Source: JACVRW01 sp963746825
Lineage (GTDB): Bacteria > Actinomycetota > Thermoleophilia > Solirubrobacterales > Thermoleophilaceae
Direction of reading: 5' to 3'
Assembly (NCBI GenBank): GCA_963746825.1
Contig: CAVVCU010000007.1
Span: forward strand, 372,001 to 436,000
Length of the DNA: 64,000 nucleotides
Under the pieces are notes generated by a model. The model was not told the origin of the DNA and did no database searches. It was given only the letters and a program-made list of their open reading frames with translations. Both the position numbers and the translations under genes were made by a program. Of this stretch, positions 19,900 to 28,374 are shown piece after piece; within the stretch, counting starts at the first letter, position 1, and every line of letters starts with the position of its first letter.

Positions 19900-21441
19900 A
19901 TGTTTTCCCTATCAGGACGCGTCCTGGTGGCTGTATCCGCGGTCGTCGCGGTTATGGCTCCCGGAGGCGTGGCACAAGCTCAAACCACCAGTTCTCACTT
20001 TTCGTGCCGAGCCAGCGCGGCGTACGCCGCCGGACTCGGCCAGCGCACCGAGCCGCTGGCCGCCAACGCCAGCTCGCGGTTCTGCGCCAACGACGACGCC
20101 GGGCCGACCAACGTCGACCTGACGGTCGGACCAGCGCGGCTTCAGGTCAGCGGTCTGGCCAAGACCGACATCTCGCCCGAGTTCGGCGCCACGCGCGACC
20201 AGGCCGCCAGGGCGGACGGCAGCGCGGAGACCGTCCGCCTCCAGGTGGGCGGCTTGGTGTTGGAAACCGATCGCGCCCAGGCCACGGCCACTGCGGCTTG
20301 CGTGGGCGGGTCACCCGTGCTCAGCTCGAGCGGCGATGTCGGCAACGTTCGCCTCAACGGCGTGACGCTTCCGCTCTCCGGCCCGATCGAGCTGGCCGCC
20401 AACGTGGTGAACGGCCTGCCCACGGGGGCGGTGCTGCGCATCGTGCCCAACGAGGTGACCCGCACGGGCAACGCCCTCACCCGACGGGCGCTGCACGTGC
20501 AGGTGCTGCAGGGGACGGCGCTCCAGGTCGACGTTGTCGTGGCCGAGGCTCAGACCGGCCACAGCGGTGACGTTTGCGCGCCGCCGCCGGCCAATGTGTG
20601 CCCCGAGGGATCGGTGTTCGACCAGGCGCGCGGGGTGTGCCTGCTGCTCATCAGCGGTACGCCCGGGAGCGGCGACGGCGGTGACCGGGTGATCGTTCTC
20701 GGACCTCCGGCGGACCTGCCTCGCGGAGGCCAGGTGTCGCTGGTCGACACGTTCCTCAGCGGGCCGGGCCGTTCTCACCGCGGCAGCCCGTGTGCGGGCC
20801 CCAGCGTGGCCTTCGGGCCCCGTGTGGCCTTCTTCGGCTCGGGCGCAGGCGATCGCATCAGCGGCTCGCGCCTCGCTGACCGGATCTTCGGGCTCGGCGG
20901 CAGGGACCGGCTCTCCGGTGCGCTGCGCGGCGACTGCATCGAGGGCGGCGCCGCCGCCGACCGCATCGACGGCGGCGACGGCAGGGACACGCTGCGCGGC
21001 GGGTCGGGCAGGGACACCATCGACGGTAGCCGCGACAACGACCGCATCGTCGGCGGCTCGGGCCTTGACCGCCTCTACGGAGGCTCAGGGCGCGACCGGA
21101 TCGCTGGCGGCGCCAAGCGCGACACGATGGAAGGCGCGGCCGGAGCCGACCGGCTCGCCGGTGGCAGCGGCAACGACTACCTCAGCGGCGGGCCAGGCGG
21201 AGATCGCCTGGCCGGCGGAGCGGGCAAGGACGCCATCAACACCGGCTCCACCGGCAAGGGCCCGCGCCGCGTCGACCGCGTGAACGCCGGGCCCGGCAAC
21301 GACTCGATCGTGGCCGTCGGCACTCGCGCCAAGGCCCGCATCAACTGCGGTGCCGGGGTCGACACGGTCCGGATCGTTCCGGCCGAGCGGCGCTACCTCA
21401 AGGGCTGTGAGCGAATCCTGGTGGTTCGCCGAGCCCGCTGA
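19900..21441 (+). CDS. Secreted RTX-repeat (haemolysin-type calcium-binding) protein
   Basis: 513 residues. A Sec signal peptide ends near residue 28 (GGVAQAQ). Residues 30-270 are a low-complexity Ala/Val/Thr-rich domain with scattered cysteines and no match I recognise. Residues about 325-480 hold a run of GGxGxDxxx nonapeptides (GGDGRDTLRGGSGRDTIDG and relatives), the calcium-binding beta-roll of RTX proteins. A Cys-containing end follows. No type I export genes are nearby, and the signal peptide suggests Sec export instead. Function is unknown; surface adhesion or structure is a guess. Confidence 0.85.
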   Translation: MFSLSGRVLVAVSAVVAVMAPGGVAQAQTTSSHFSCRASAAYAAGLGQRTEPLAANASSRFCANDDAGPTNVDLTVGPARLQVSGLAKTDISPEFGATRDQAARADGSAETVRLQVGGLVLETDRAQATATAACVGGSPVLSSSGDVGNVRLNGVTLPLSGPIELAANVVNGLPTGAVLRIVPNEVTRTGNALTRRALHVQVLQGTALQVDVVVAEAQTGHSGDVCAPPPANVCPEGSVFDQARGVCLLLISGTPGSGDGGDRVIVLGPPADLPRGGQVSLVDTFLSGPGRSHRGSPCAGPSVAFGPRVAFFGSGAGDRISGSRLADRIFGLGGRDRLSGALRGDCIEGGAAADRIDGGDGRDTLRGGSGRDTIDGSRDNDRIVGGSGLDRLYGGSGRDRIAGGAKRDTMEGAAGADRLAGGSGNDYLSGGPGGDRLAGGAGKDAINTGSTGKGPRRVDRVNAGPGNDSIVAVGTRAKARINCGAGVDTVRIVPAERRYLKGCERILVVRRAR

Positions 21442-21559
21442 ACGAATCGAGGGACCGGGCGCGCCGCAACCGGCGCGCCCGGCCTGCCTCGGCCGCCGTG
21501 ATGCTGCGCCTCGATCAGCGGGCCGCGCCGGATCGCCGGGCGGGGCAGCCTCATAAGGG

Positions 21560-21982
21560 CTGGAAGATCGCCCGTGAGCCGCGGAATATGTGGCTGGCGC
21601 GCTTCACGAGCCCCAACTTCGATGCTCAACGCCACCCACTTCGACTGGACAAGCGCCAACGTCAAGCACGGCGGAGAACGGCCGCGGCCCGGTGTCCTAC
21701 AAGGCCGCCAACGGCCGGCGCATCAACGTCTGGTGCAATCCCGGCCTACGCGGGCTCGGGCCCGCGCCGACCACCGACACCAGCCACCCCAAGGTCGACG
21801 CCTACCTCTGGGTCAACCGGCCCGGCTACGGGCAGTCCTGCGCCGGTCAGCAGATCGCCTGGCACCCGCCGCGAGCCCTCGCCTACGCGCGCCGCGCGAC
21901 GGACTGGCAGAACCCGCCCCCGGGAACGCGCTTCGGCCACGCCGAGCGCTACACGCTCAGCGAGTTCGGCATCCCACGATGA
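21560..21982 (+). pseudogene. Remnant of a GH6 (cellulase-family) protein
   Basis: One frame gives INVWCNPGLRGLGPAPTTDT, then a short step, then VDAYLWVNRPGY, which resembles the C-terminal catalytic region of glycoside hydrolase family 6. A different frame just upstream (21613-21661) gives NATHFDWTSANVKHG, resembling the stretch that comes before it in the family. The roughly 20 residues normally between the two are missing, as are the whole N-terminus and the signal peptide. I read this as a decayed fragment, not an active enzyme. The 21442-21560 stretch before it shows nothing else. Confidence 0.5.
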
Positions 21983-22113
21983 CCGCGAGATCTGGACGAA
22001 TGACCCAGGAACCGGGTGACCGCGGCTTGGTAGTCGGGAGCATCGAACCTCGATCCTCCACCGTTCCCGTGCCCGCGCGGCGATACGAAGCCGGCCGGGT
22101 CGACAATCGAGGC

Positions 22114-22704
22114 ATGACAGTGATCTGTGAGCCACCCCGCGAGCGCGGCGTCACCAATTTGGTCAGCGAGCTCGCCGGGGCCGACGACCACACCTGGGCG
22201 CACTCGCTCGACGTGGCCGGGTGCGCCACGAGAGTGGGGCAACGCCTGGGGCTCAGCCCGGCGGAGCTCGACGAGGTCCGCGTGGCCGCGCTCCTGCACG
22301 ATGTGGGCAAGGTCCGGCTGCCGCCGCACATCCTGAGCAAGCCGGGAGCGCTGACTCCCGAGGAGTGGCGGCTGGTCCGGCTGCACCCCGAGTGGGGCGC
22401 GGAGCTGGTGGTGAAGATCCCCGGGCTCGAGGCAGCGGCCAACGTCGTGCTGCTGCACCACGAGCGGCCCGACGGCCTCGGCTATCCGTTCGGCCTGCGC
22501 GGCGAGGAGATCCCCGTGGCCAGCCGGATCGTCTCGGCCTGCGACGCCTTCGAGGCGATCACCAGCGGACGGCCCTATCGCGCCCCGCTCGACCCGATAT
22601 CCGCGATCCGGGAGCTGCACCGCGCAGCAAGCACCCAGTTCGACCCGGAGGTCATCGAAGCTCTCGCGGCCGCCGAGCGCGCGCCGCGCCGGCTCGCCGC
22701 CTAG
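22114..22704 (+). CDS. HD-GYP-type phosphohydrolase domain protein
   Basis: 196 residues, almost all one HD domain. Metal ligands: HDVGKVRLP, the downstream HPEWGAELV and VVLLHHERPDGLGYP, then IVSACDAFEAITSGRPYR. The GYP signature is present as LGYP. Such proteins hydrolyse cyclic di-GMP or related nucleotides. There is no sensor domain, so it may be a free-standing enzyme. The stop overlaps that of the convergent MFS gene at 22701-22704. ATG 22114 has no obvious ribosome site. Confidence 0.82.
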   Translation: MTVICEPPRERGVTNLVSELAGADDHTWAHSLDVAGCATRVGQRLGLSPAELDEVRVAALLHDVGKVRLPPHILSKPGALTPEEWRLVRLHPEWGAELVVKIPGLEAAANVVLLHHERPDGLGYPFGLRGEEIPVASRIVSACDAFEAITSGRPYRAPLDPISAIRELHRAASTQFDPEVIEALAAAERAPRRLAA

Positions 22705-24011
22705 GCGAGCCCGCTGCCGGTCCCCGGCTCCGCCGCGCCCGCCGGGCGTCCGCCGCGCATGATCCAGGCCGCCGGGAGGGTCACGAGCACGGCGCCGCCG
22801 ATGGCCAGCGCGGCCACGCCGAGCACGTCGAGCGCCAGCCCGCCGAGCAGGGCCAGGCCGGCTCCCGTGGCGCCGGAGAGCAGGTCGTTGAAGCCGAGCA
22901 GGCGCCCGCGCTCGCTCGAGTGGGTGCTGTCGGCCAGCTCGGCCGTGGCCGCCACGAAGGAGAAGTTCCAGCCGAGCCCGAGCGCGAACAGGGCGAGCGC
23001 CGTTAGGGGCACGCTGTCCACCCACAGCAGGCTGATGGCCGACGCCGCCATCACCATCAGGCCGCCGGCGAGGGACGGCGTGCGCCCGATGCGGTCGATC
23101 GCGTCGCCGACCACGATCACCAGCGCGTACATCCCGATCACGTGCGCGGCGATGATCGGGAACACGTGGTGTGCGGCGTGGCCCTGATAGTCGACGACCA
23201 CGGGCCCGGTCAGCGTCATCAACGCGACCATCACTGCGAAGCTGGCCTGCGCGGCGAGCAGAGCGGGTATCACGCCCGGCCGGGCGAGCAGCTCGCGCAG
23301 CGGCGCTGCCGTGCGCGTCAGGAGGGGGTCCTCGTTGCCGAGCAGGCGGGCGATCTCCTTGGGGTCGGGGCGCACGGCCGAGACCAGCGCCAGGCCCACC
23401 AGCATGAACGCCCCGCCGGCGAGCCAGAGCGGTGCCAGCGCGTCGCCATCGAGGTCCTTGCCCGAGAGCAGCGGGCTGAACACCGACGGTCCCAGCAGGG
23501 CGCCGAACACGGCTCCGAAGAGCACCAGCGCGATGCCCCGGGCGCGGCGCTCCGGGGGATACATGTCGCCGGCGGCCGTGCGGGCCAGGAGAGAGATCCC
23601 GCTGGCCGCCCCCACCCCCATCAGCCCCAACAGCACCACGGGCGCCGAGCCGGTGGCGCTGCCCAGCGCGGCGAGCCCGCAGCCGGCCACGCCCAATCCG
23701 TAGCCCGTCGCCAGAACCGGGACGCGGCCGAAGCGGTCCATCGAGCGGCCCGCGGGAAGCGCGGCGAGCGCCCCGGAGGCCAGCACGATGGCCGGCCCGA
23801 GCCCCAGCAGGCCCTCGATGTCGAGCACGAGCACCAGCGTGAGCGAGGCGACCGCCGCGGACAGCTGGAGCATCGCCGAGTTGAAGGCCAGGCCCGCGGA
23901 CAGCAGGAAGGTGTTGCGGCGAATGGGCAGAGGGGGCGCGGTCAGGACACCGTGCGGCGAAACAGCAGGCCGCAGATCGCGGCCACGATCACCGCCAGGA
24001 TCGGCAGCCAC
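22701..24011 (-). CDS. MFS transporter
   Basis: Up to 436 residues with 12 membrane spans and the loop motif DRFGRVPVL between spans 2 and 3. Sugar-efflux-like MFS appearance; substrate unknown. The start is unclear. ATG 24011 would overlap the upstream small gene by 70 bases. The hydrophobic protein itself begins near RRNTFLLSAGLAFNS, and no ATG or GTG lies right at the overlap with the upstream stop. A frame error or rare start there is possible. Confidence 0.82.
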   Translation of the reverse strand: MAADPGGDRGRDLRPAVSPHGVLTAPPLPIRRNTFLLSAGLAFNSAMLQLSAAVASLTLVLVLDIEGLLGLGPAIVLASGALAALPAGRSMDRFGRVPVLATGYGLGVAGCGLAALGSATGSAPVVLLGLMGVGAASGISLLARTAAGDMYPPERRARGIALVLFGAVFGALLGPSVFSPLLSGKDLDGDALAPLWLAGGAFMLVGLALVSAVRPDPKEIARLLGNEDPLLTRTAAPLRELLARPGVIPALLAAQASFAVMVALMTLTGPVVVDYQGHAAHHVFPIIAAHVIGMYALVIVVGDAIDRIGRTPSLAGGLMVMAASAISLLWVDSVPLTALALFALGLGWNFSFVAATAELADSTHSSERGRLLGFNDLLSGATGAGLALLGGLALDVLGVAALAIGGAVLVTLPAAWIMRGGRPAGAAEPGTGSGLA

Positions 24012-24157
24012 CAGCCGAGGATGCCGACCACGGCCAACACGACGCCCGCGACGGCGACGGTGGCGGCAGTTCCACCGGCCACCACGAGCCGATAGGCCGT
24101 CTGCTCGCGGGAGCGCCGGGAGGGCGGGCCGCCGGAGCGTGGCGTGAGATCACTCAT
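23942..24157 (-). CDS. Small two-span membrane protein
   Basis: 71 residues. A basic N-terminus (RRSREQTAYRLV) is followed by two hydrophobic segments, one rich in Ala/Val/Gly and one ending AAICGLLFRRTVS. It lies 8 bases downstream of the haemolysin III gene and directly ahead of the MFS gene on the same strand. Function unknown. Confidence 0.6.
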   Translation of the reverse strand: MSDLTPRSGGPPSRRSREQTAYRLVVAGGTAATVAVAGVVLAVVGILGWWLPILAVIVAAICGLLFRRTVS

Positions 24158-24165
24158 GCCATCGA

Positions 24166-24822
24166 CTATCCCACACTGGGCACGACGAAAGCCGCCACCG
24201 CCGCGAAGTGGGCGGCGGCGGCCACGACCACCAGGACGTGAAAGATCTCGTGGTACCCGAAGCTCGCCGGGCGGGGGTCGGGACGGCGCCGCGCGTAGAC
24301 CACCGCGCCGGCGGTGTAGGCGATGCCACCGGCCGCGAGCAAGGCCAGCGCCCCCACCCCCGCCTTCTCGGTTATCTGGGGTATGGCGATGATCGAGAAC
24401 CAGCCGAGCGCCACGTACGCCGTGGCGGTAAGCCACGCGGGAGCGTTCACCCAGAGCAGCGTGAAGACGATCCCGGCCAGCGCACCTCCCCATACCCCGC
24501 CCAGCACGATCGCGTTCAGCGGCTCGTCGAGCACGAGCACGGCGAATGGCGTGTAGGTGCCGGCGATCAGCACGAAGATCATCGCGTGGTCGAGCCGGCG
24601 CACCCAGGCGCGCACGCTCGGCCGCCAGGTGACGCGGTGATAGATGGCGCTGGTGCCCAGCAGTCCGGCCAAGGCCACCGCGTAGACGGCGGTGGCCACG
24701 GTGGCGCGCCCCGCGGGCGCCCAGGCAACGAGCCCGGCCCCGGCGGCGAGGGCCACGAAGAACGACCACTGGTGGATCACGCCACGAAAGCGGGGGCGCG
24801 GCAGGGGAAGCGGCTCGGACAC
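24166..24822 (-). CDS. Haemolysin III / YqfA (PAQR-like) family membrane protein
   Basis: 218 residues with seven hydrophobic spans. Conserved histidines are present: SAIYHRVTWRP after span 2, then RRLDHAMIFVLIAGTYTPF, and a final HEIFHVLVVVAAAAHF. These are the metal-binding residues of the HlyIII/PAQR family. GTG 24822 is taken as the start; the exact start is not decided by a ribosome site. The biological role of this bacterial family is poorly known. Confidence 0.85.
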   Translation of the reverse strand: MSEPLPLPRPRFRGVIHQWSFFVALAAGAGLVAWAPAGRATVATAVYAVALAGLLGTSAIYHRVTWRPSVRAWVRRLDHAMIFVLIAGTYTPFAVLVLDEPLNAIVLGGVWGGALAGIVFTLLWVNAPAWLTATAYVALGWFSIIAIPQITEKAGVGALALLAAGGIAYTAGAVVYARRRPDPRPASFGYHEIFHVLVVVAAAAHFAAVAAFVVPSVG

Positions 24823-24835
24823 TCCCAAGACCGTA

Positions 24836-26161
24836 CTAGCCGGCCATGGTGTCCAGGTGCGCACGCTCCAGGCGCCCGTCGGGGAAGCGCAGATGAGCGT
24901 CGTCGCCGAGGCAGACCACGCTCTCGGCCTCCTCGCCGAGGGCCATCGCGGCCAGCAGCGCCGCCGCGATCCGGTGAACGTCGCGCACCAGACCGAGCGC
25001 GAGCAGCGAGCGCGTCTCGTTGGCCACCGCGCCGTCGCCCACCCGCAGCACCAGCCGTACCTCCTCGTGGATCCCGCGGGCGGTCATGGCCGCCGAGATG
25101 TTGACCAGGTCGTCCGAGGTCACTGCGGCCACGGCCCGCGCGCGGTGCAGCGACAGGCGTCGCATCACCGAGGGATCCGCCCCCCGGCCCACCACCACCG
25201 GCAGGCCCATCTCGCGCGCGAGGCCGACCGTCTCGGCCTCCTCGTCGCGCTCGATCGCCACCACGGGGATCTCGCAGGCGCGCAGCAGCAGGCACAGGCG
25301 CAGGCCGACCTGACCGAGGCCCACCACCACCACGTGGTCGCGGCGCGGCACGGCGCGGCGGCCGACCAGCCCGGTGAGGCGCCGGCCGGTGACGCGGTCC
25401 ACCAGGCCCGCGGTGAAGGCGGCGGCGAACACGAGCGCGACCAGCATCGACACGGAGGTGAAGACCTTGTACCAGCCCGGCCCCTTGGAGACCTTGAGGT
25501 TGGGATCGACGGTCACCAGCGTCTTGGCCGAGCCGTAGATCGCGTCGATGATCTTGTCGTCGAGCACGAACACCGCGGTGATCGTCTCGATGAGGAACAC
25601 CACCACGAGCCCGATCGCCCCGAAGAGGAGCAGCCCGGCGCTCTTGTCGTAGGGGGTGAACAGCGCGCGGCCCAGGGCCTCGGCGCGGTGCGGCTTGGGA
25701 TCGGGGATCGGCTCCTCGCGAACCTCCTCGCCGTCCTCGACCAGGCCTACGGGCGTCTCGTTCTCGAAGGTGAGGGCAGTGAAGCGCTCCTCTACACAGG
25801 GGCCGGCGAGCGAGGGAGCCACGATGTCGGCCAGCGACGTGACCTTCGTGTTGCCCAGCTCGCGTTCCATGGTCCGCGCCATGGTGGGATCGAAGATCGT
25901 GAGGAGCAGCGGCACCTCCTCGTCCACGTCGCGCACCATCAGCGCGTAGCGCAGCACCACGGCGTCCGTGCGCCCCACCACGGCGACGGTGCCGACCTCC
26001 CCGTCGAGCGCCTCCCGGACGTCGTCCTGATCGGGCTCCTCGAGGTGCGTCACATCGGCGCCCAGCGCCTCGAGCGCGCTCGCCACCTCCTCGGTGAGAT
26101 CGCCGTCACCGACCACGACGACCCTCCGGCCGGCGCCCTGCTCCCCCTCGCTCCCCTCCAC
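24836..26161 (-). CDS. RCK-2TM-RCK protein with a degenerate pore
   Basis: 441 residues. A first Rossmann/TrkA-N domain (VVVVGDGDLTEEVASAL) spans residues 14-150. Two membrane spans follow at about 172-198 and 234-258. A second TrkA-N domain (HVVVVGLGQVGLRL, GRGADPSVMRRL) runs to the end. The layout is that of K+ channel and TrkA proteins. The segment between the spans (AIYGSAKTLVTVDPN) has no TxGYG filter, so ordinary K+ conduction is doubtful. It may be a nucleotide-sensing membrane protein. It is divergent from the YihY gene, 24 bases apart. Confidence 0.78.
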   Translation of the reverse strand: MEGSEGEQGAGRRVVVVGDGDLTEEVASALEALGADVTHLEEPDQDDVREALDGEVGTVAVVGRTDAVVLRYALMVRDVDEEVPLLLTIFDPTMARTMERELGNTKVTSLADIVAPSLAGPCVEERFTALTFENETPVGLVEDGEEVREEPIPDPKPHRAEALGRALFTPYDKSAGLLLFGAIGLVVVFLIETITAVFVLDDKIIDAIYGSAKTLVTVDPNLKVSKGPGWYKVFTSVSMLVALVFAAAFTAGLVDRVTGRRLTGLVGRRAVPRRDHVVVVGLGQVGLRLCLLLRACEIPVVAIERDEEAETVGLAREMGLPVVVGRGADPSVMRRLSLHRARAVAAVTSDDLVNISAAMTARGIHEEVRLVLRVGDGAVANETRSLLALGLVRDVHRIAAALLAAMALGEEAESVVCLGDDAHLRFPDGRLERAHLDTMAG

Positions 26162-26172
26162 GAGGCGCAGCG

Positions 26173-26178
26173 TACTCT
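26173..26178 (+). promoter_or_regulatory. -10 element of a leaderless YihY transcript
   Basis: TACTCT fits the actinobacterial TANNNT pattern and ends 7 bases before GTG 26186. The spacing leaves essentially no 5' leader. The divergent RCK gene starts only 24 bases away. Confidence 0.45.
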
Positions 26179-26185
26179 GGCGGCT

Positions 26186-27112
26186 GTGACCACGGCCAGC
26201 GAGGTGCCCCGCACCTACGGCGAGCTCGAGGGCGACGAGGCTCTGGACTCCCTGCGAAGGACGGGCCGGCGGCGACTCATCGAGGACTCACTGGTGCGCT
26301 TTCGCGCGGCGGACGGCTTCAGCCACTCCCGCGCCCTGGCCTTCCAGACCACGCTCACGCTGCTGCCGGCGCTGATCGCCGTGGTCGGCCTGGCCGCCGC
26401 CCTCGACCAGGACGAGTTCACGCGCGTGGTGCGGGAGACCATCCAGAGCATCGCTCCGGGGGCGGCGGGCGAGATCCTCACCGATGCCCTGCGCCAGGGC
26501 TCGACCGCGGCCGGCCGCGAGTCGGGCGAAACGGCTCTGGCCGCCGGCGCGGTGGCCGCGACCGCCGCCGGCACCACGGCCATGGCCCAGGTGGAGCGCG
26601 GCGCCAACCGCATCTACGGCGTGGAGCGCGACCGGCCGTTCCTGTCCAAGTACCTCCGGGCGCTGCTGCTGGCCATGACGGCCGGCGTGCTCGCGGTGCT
26701 CTCGCTGATCCTGCTGGTGGGCGGGTCCGCGATCCGCGACGCCGTCACGTGGAGCGAGTCGATCGACACCGTCTGGCGCATCGCGCGCTGGCCGCTCGGC
26801 CTCGCGTTCGCCGTGACGGCCGTGGCGCTGCTGTTCGAGTACGCGCCGCGCCGGCGCCAGCCCGAGGCCTCGTGGCTCGCGGTGGGCGCCGGCGTGTCGG
26901 CGAGCCTGTGGCTCGTGTTCGTTGGCGTCCTCTACCTCTTCCTCGAGGCCACCAACTCCTTCGGCGCCACCTACGGTCCGCTCGCGGGCACGATCGCCGT
27001 GCTGCTCTGGACCTTCCTCACCTCGATCGCGCTCTTCCTGGGCCTGGCGTTCGCCGCGCAGCTGGAGGCGGTGCGCGCGGGGGTCCCGGGCCCGCGGGCG
27101 GATCGAGGCTAG
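26186..27112 (+). CDS. YihY/virulence factor BrkB family membrane protein
   Basis: 308 residues with about six membrane spans. Family signature regions: FSHSRALAFQTTLTLLPAL near residue 45 and VERGANRIYGVERDRPF near residue 135, then FGATYGPLAGTIAVLLWTF near the end. The family was once called ribonuclease BN but is now seen as membrane proteins of unclear function. GTG 26186 is chosen because the coding frame upstream is a shadow of the RCK gene. Confidence 0.85.
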   Translation: MTTASEVPRTYGELEGDEALDSLRRTGRRRLIEDSLVRFRAADGFSHSRALAFQTTLTLLPALIAVVGLAAALDQDEFTRVVRETIQSIAPGAAGEILTDALRQGSTAAGRESGETALAAGAVAATAAGTTAMAQVERGANRIYGVERDRPFLSKYLRALLLAMTAGVLAVLSLILLVGGSAIRDAVTWSESIDTVWRIARWPLGLAFAVTAVALLFEYAPRRRQPEASWLAVGAGVSASLWLVFVGVLYLFLEATNSFGATYGPLAGTIAVLLWTFLTSIALFLGLAFAAQLEAVRAGVPGPRADRG

Positions 27113-27120
27113 CGCCGCGC

Positions 27121-27324
27121 CTAGCCGACCTGCTGGCCGAACAGCTCCCCGCGCAGGCTGGCGATCTCGGTCACCGCCGCGCCGACGTAGACGTTGCGGA
27201 CCGTGGCGATCTCCTCCTCGAGGTCGGCCATGTAGAGGTCCACGCCGGCCAGCGGGGTCGAGCGCGCGAGGGCGCGCTCGATCTCCAGCTCGCCCAGCTG
27301 CGTGCGGGCTTCGAGCGCCGTCAT
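27121..27324 (-). CDS. Small acidic protein, unknown function
   Basis: 67 residues, helical and acidic (ADLEEEIATVRNVYVGAAVTE), with no membrane span. Its ATG overlaps the stop of the 27321-27674 gene (ATGA), so it is the last gene of a three-gene minus-strand set. I do not recognise it. Confidence 0.6.
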   Translation of the reverse strand: MTALEARTQLGELEIERALARSTPLAGVDLYMADLEEEIATVRNVYVGAAVTEIASLRGELFGQQVG

Positions 27325-27674
27325 CGTCCGCTCAGTCCTGCGGCCAGACCGCGAGCGCCGGCCGGCTGGGAGTCGGAGGGCTGCGGAGCGGGCTCGGTCG
27401 CCGGCGGCGCGATCGCGCTTGCCTTGGAGCCGCGCAGCTGGGGCCCGAAGGCGATCGCGCCGGCCACGGCGGCCTCGTTCTTGGCCTGAACACCCTGGCC
27501 GGGCGTGGGCGGGGCGTCGAGCACGATCACCTTGGCGGCGGGCGGGCTGGCGACCTCGTTTGTGTCGGCCAGCGCGATCACGCCGGCAGACAGGGCAGCA
27601 CCCGCGAGCAGCGCCGCGATCGGCACGGCGAGGTTGGGGCGGGAATGAGTGAGGGGGAGCGTGGTTGCGTTCAT
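27321..27674 (-). CDS. Membrane-anchored small protein, unknown function
   Basis: 117 residues. One membrane span (about residues 16-36, AVPIAALLAGAALSAGVIAL) is followed by a Pro/Ala-rich, probably extracytoplasmic tail. It sits 9 bases after the 27684-28316 gene and overlaps the next one. No domain is recognised. Confidence 0.6.
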   Translation of the reverse strand: MNATTLPLTHSRPNLAVPIAALLAGAALSAGVIALADTNEVASPPAAKVIVLDAPPTPGQGVQAKNEAAVAGAIAFGPQLRGSKASAIAPPATEPAPQPSDSQPAGARGLAAGLSGR

Positions 27675-27683
27675 GGGGCTGTT

Positions 27684-28316
27684 CTATGGCCTGGCCAAGC
27701 CGGGTTGAGCGACCGGCGTCACATTTGGAGCAACGTCACACTTCAGCTGCACCCGCCGGTGGTGGATGAGAAAGGCCAGCGCGGCGTTGACTGCCACGAA
27801 ATACATCGGGTAGAGGAGCAGCGCCGGCCGAGGATCCCCCACCGCGGCGGCCGCGAACGCGCCGCCCAGGCTGGCCAGGACAAAGGTGCAGAGGGTCTCC
27901 GAGTGCGGATCGCGGTAGGTCTTGGGCACCATCATCGCCGCGGCCAGGAGGTCTGCCACCACCACGCACCCGGTGGCGAGCATCGGCTCGTCGGCCACCA
28001 TCCATCCGGCCACTCCGGCGCCCGCGATCGCGATCATCGCGCGGTCGGTCGCGCTCACGCCGCCCAGGCCCCGGCGGATCGCCAGAACGAGGACGCCGCC
28101 GGTCAGGATCGTCTGCGCGGCGGGCATGAGAAGGCTCCACGAGGCCCCGTCGGCGTGCTGGGAGAAGCAGACGACGATGGCCAGCACGCTCCAGATGAGC
28201 CACGTTCCCCGATGCGGGCGGGTTACGCCGCGAAGCGTGTCCCGCACGTAGGGAATCGTGTTGGCTATGCCCGCCACCACCGCGAGCACGCCGAACACCG
28301 GAGCGAGATCTGCCAT
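27684..28316 (-). CDS. Multi-span membrane protein, PQ-loop/SWEET-like layout
   Basis: 210 residues with about six to seven hydrophobic spans. The start, VFGVLAVVAGIANTIPYVRD, and the later MMVPKTYRDPHSETL each have a proline-bearing span followed by an arginine/aspartate loop, as in PQ-loop proteins; the repeat-like spacing supports this. The likeness is inferred by eye. It heads the small minus-strand set and is divergent from the tocopherol cyclase gene, 58 bases away. Confidence 0.6.
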   Translation of the reverse strand: MADLAPVFGVLAVVAGIANTIPYVRDTLRGVTRPHRGTWLIWSVLAIVVCFSQHADGASWSLLMPAAQTILTGGVLVLAIRRGLGGVSATDRAMIAIAGAGVAGWMVADEPMLATGCVVVADLLAAAMMVPKTYRDPHSETLCTFVLASLGGAFAAAAVGDPRPALLLYPMYFVAVNAALAFLIHHRRVQLKCDVAPNVTPVAQPGLARP

Positions 28317-28374
28317 GGGGCGGTTCTAGGGTTCGGCGCCACGGCGCAGGGTGTGCGCCGTCACACTCGGACCG

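Noticed and set aside
20930..21240. Tandem repeats that might suggest a CRISPR array
   Set aside because: The repeats are 27-base in-frame codings of GGxGxDxxx calcium-binding nonapeptides; there are no unique spacers and no cas genes.
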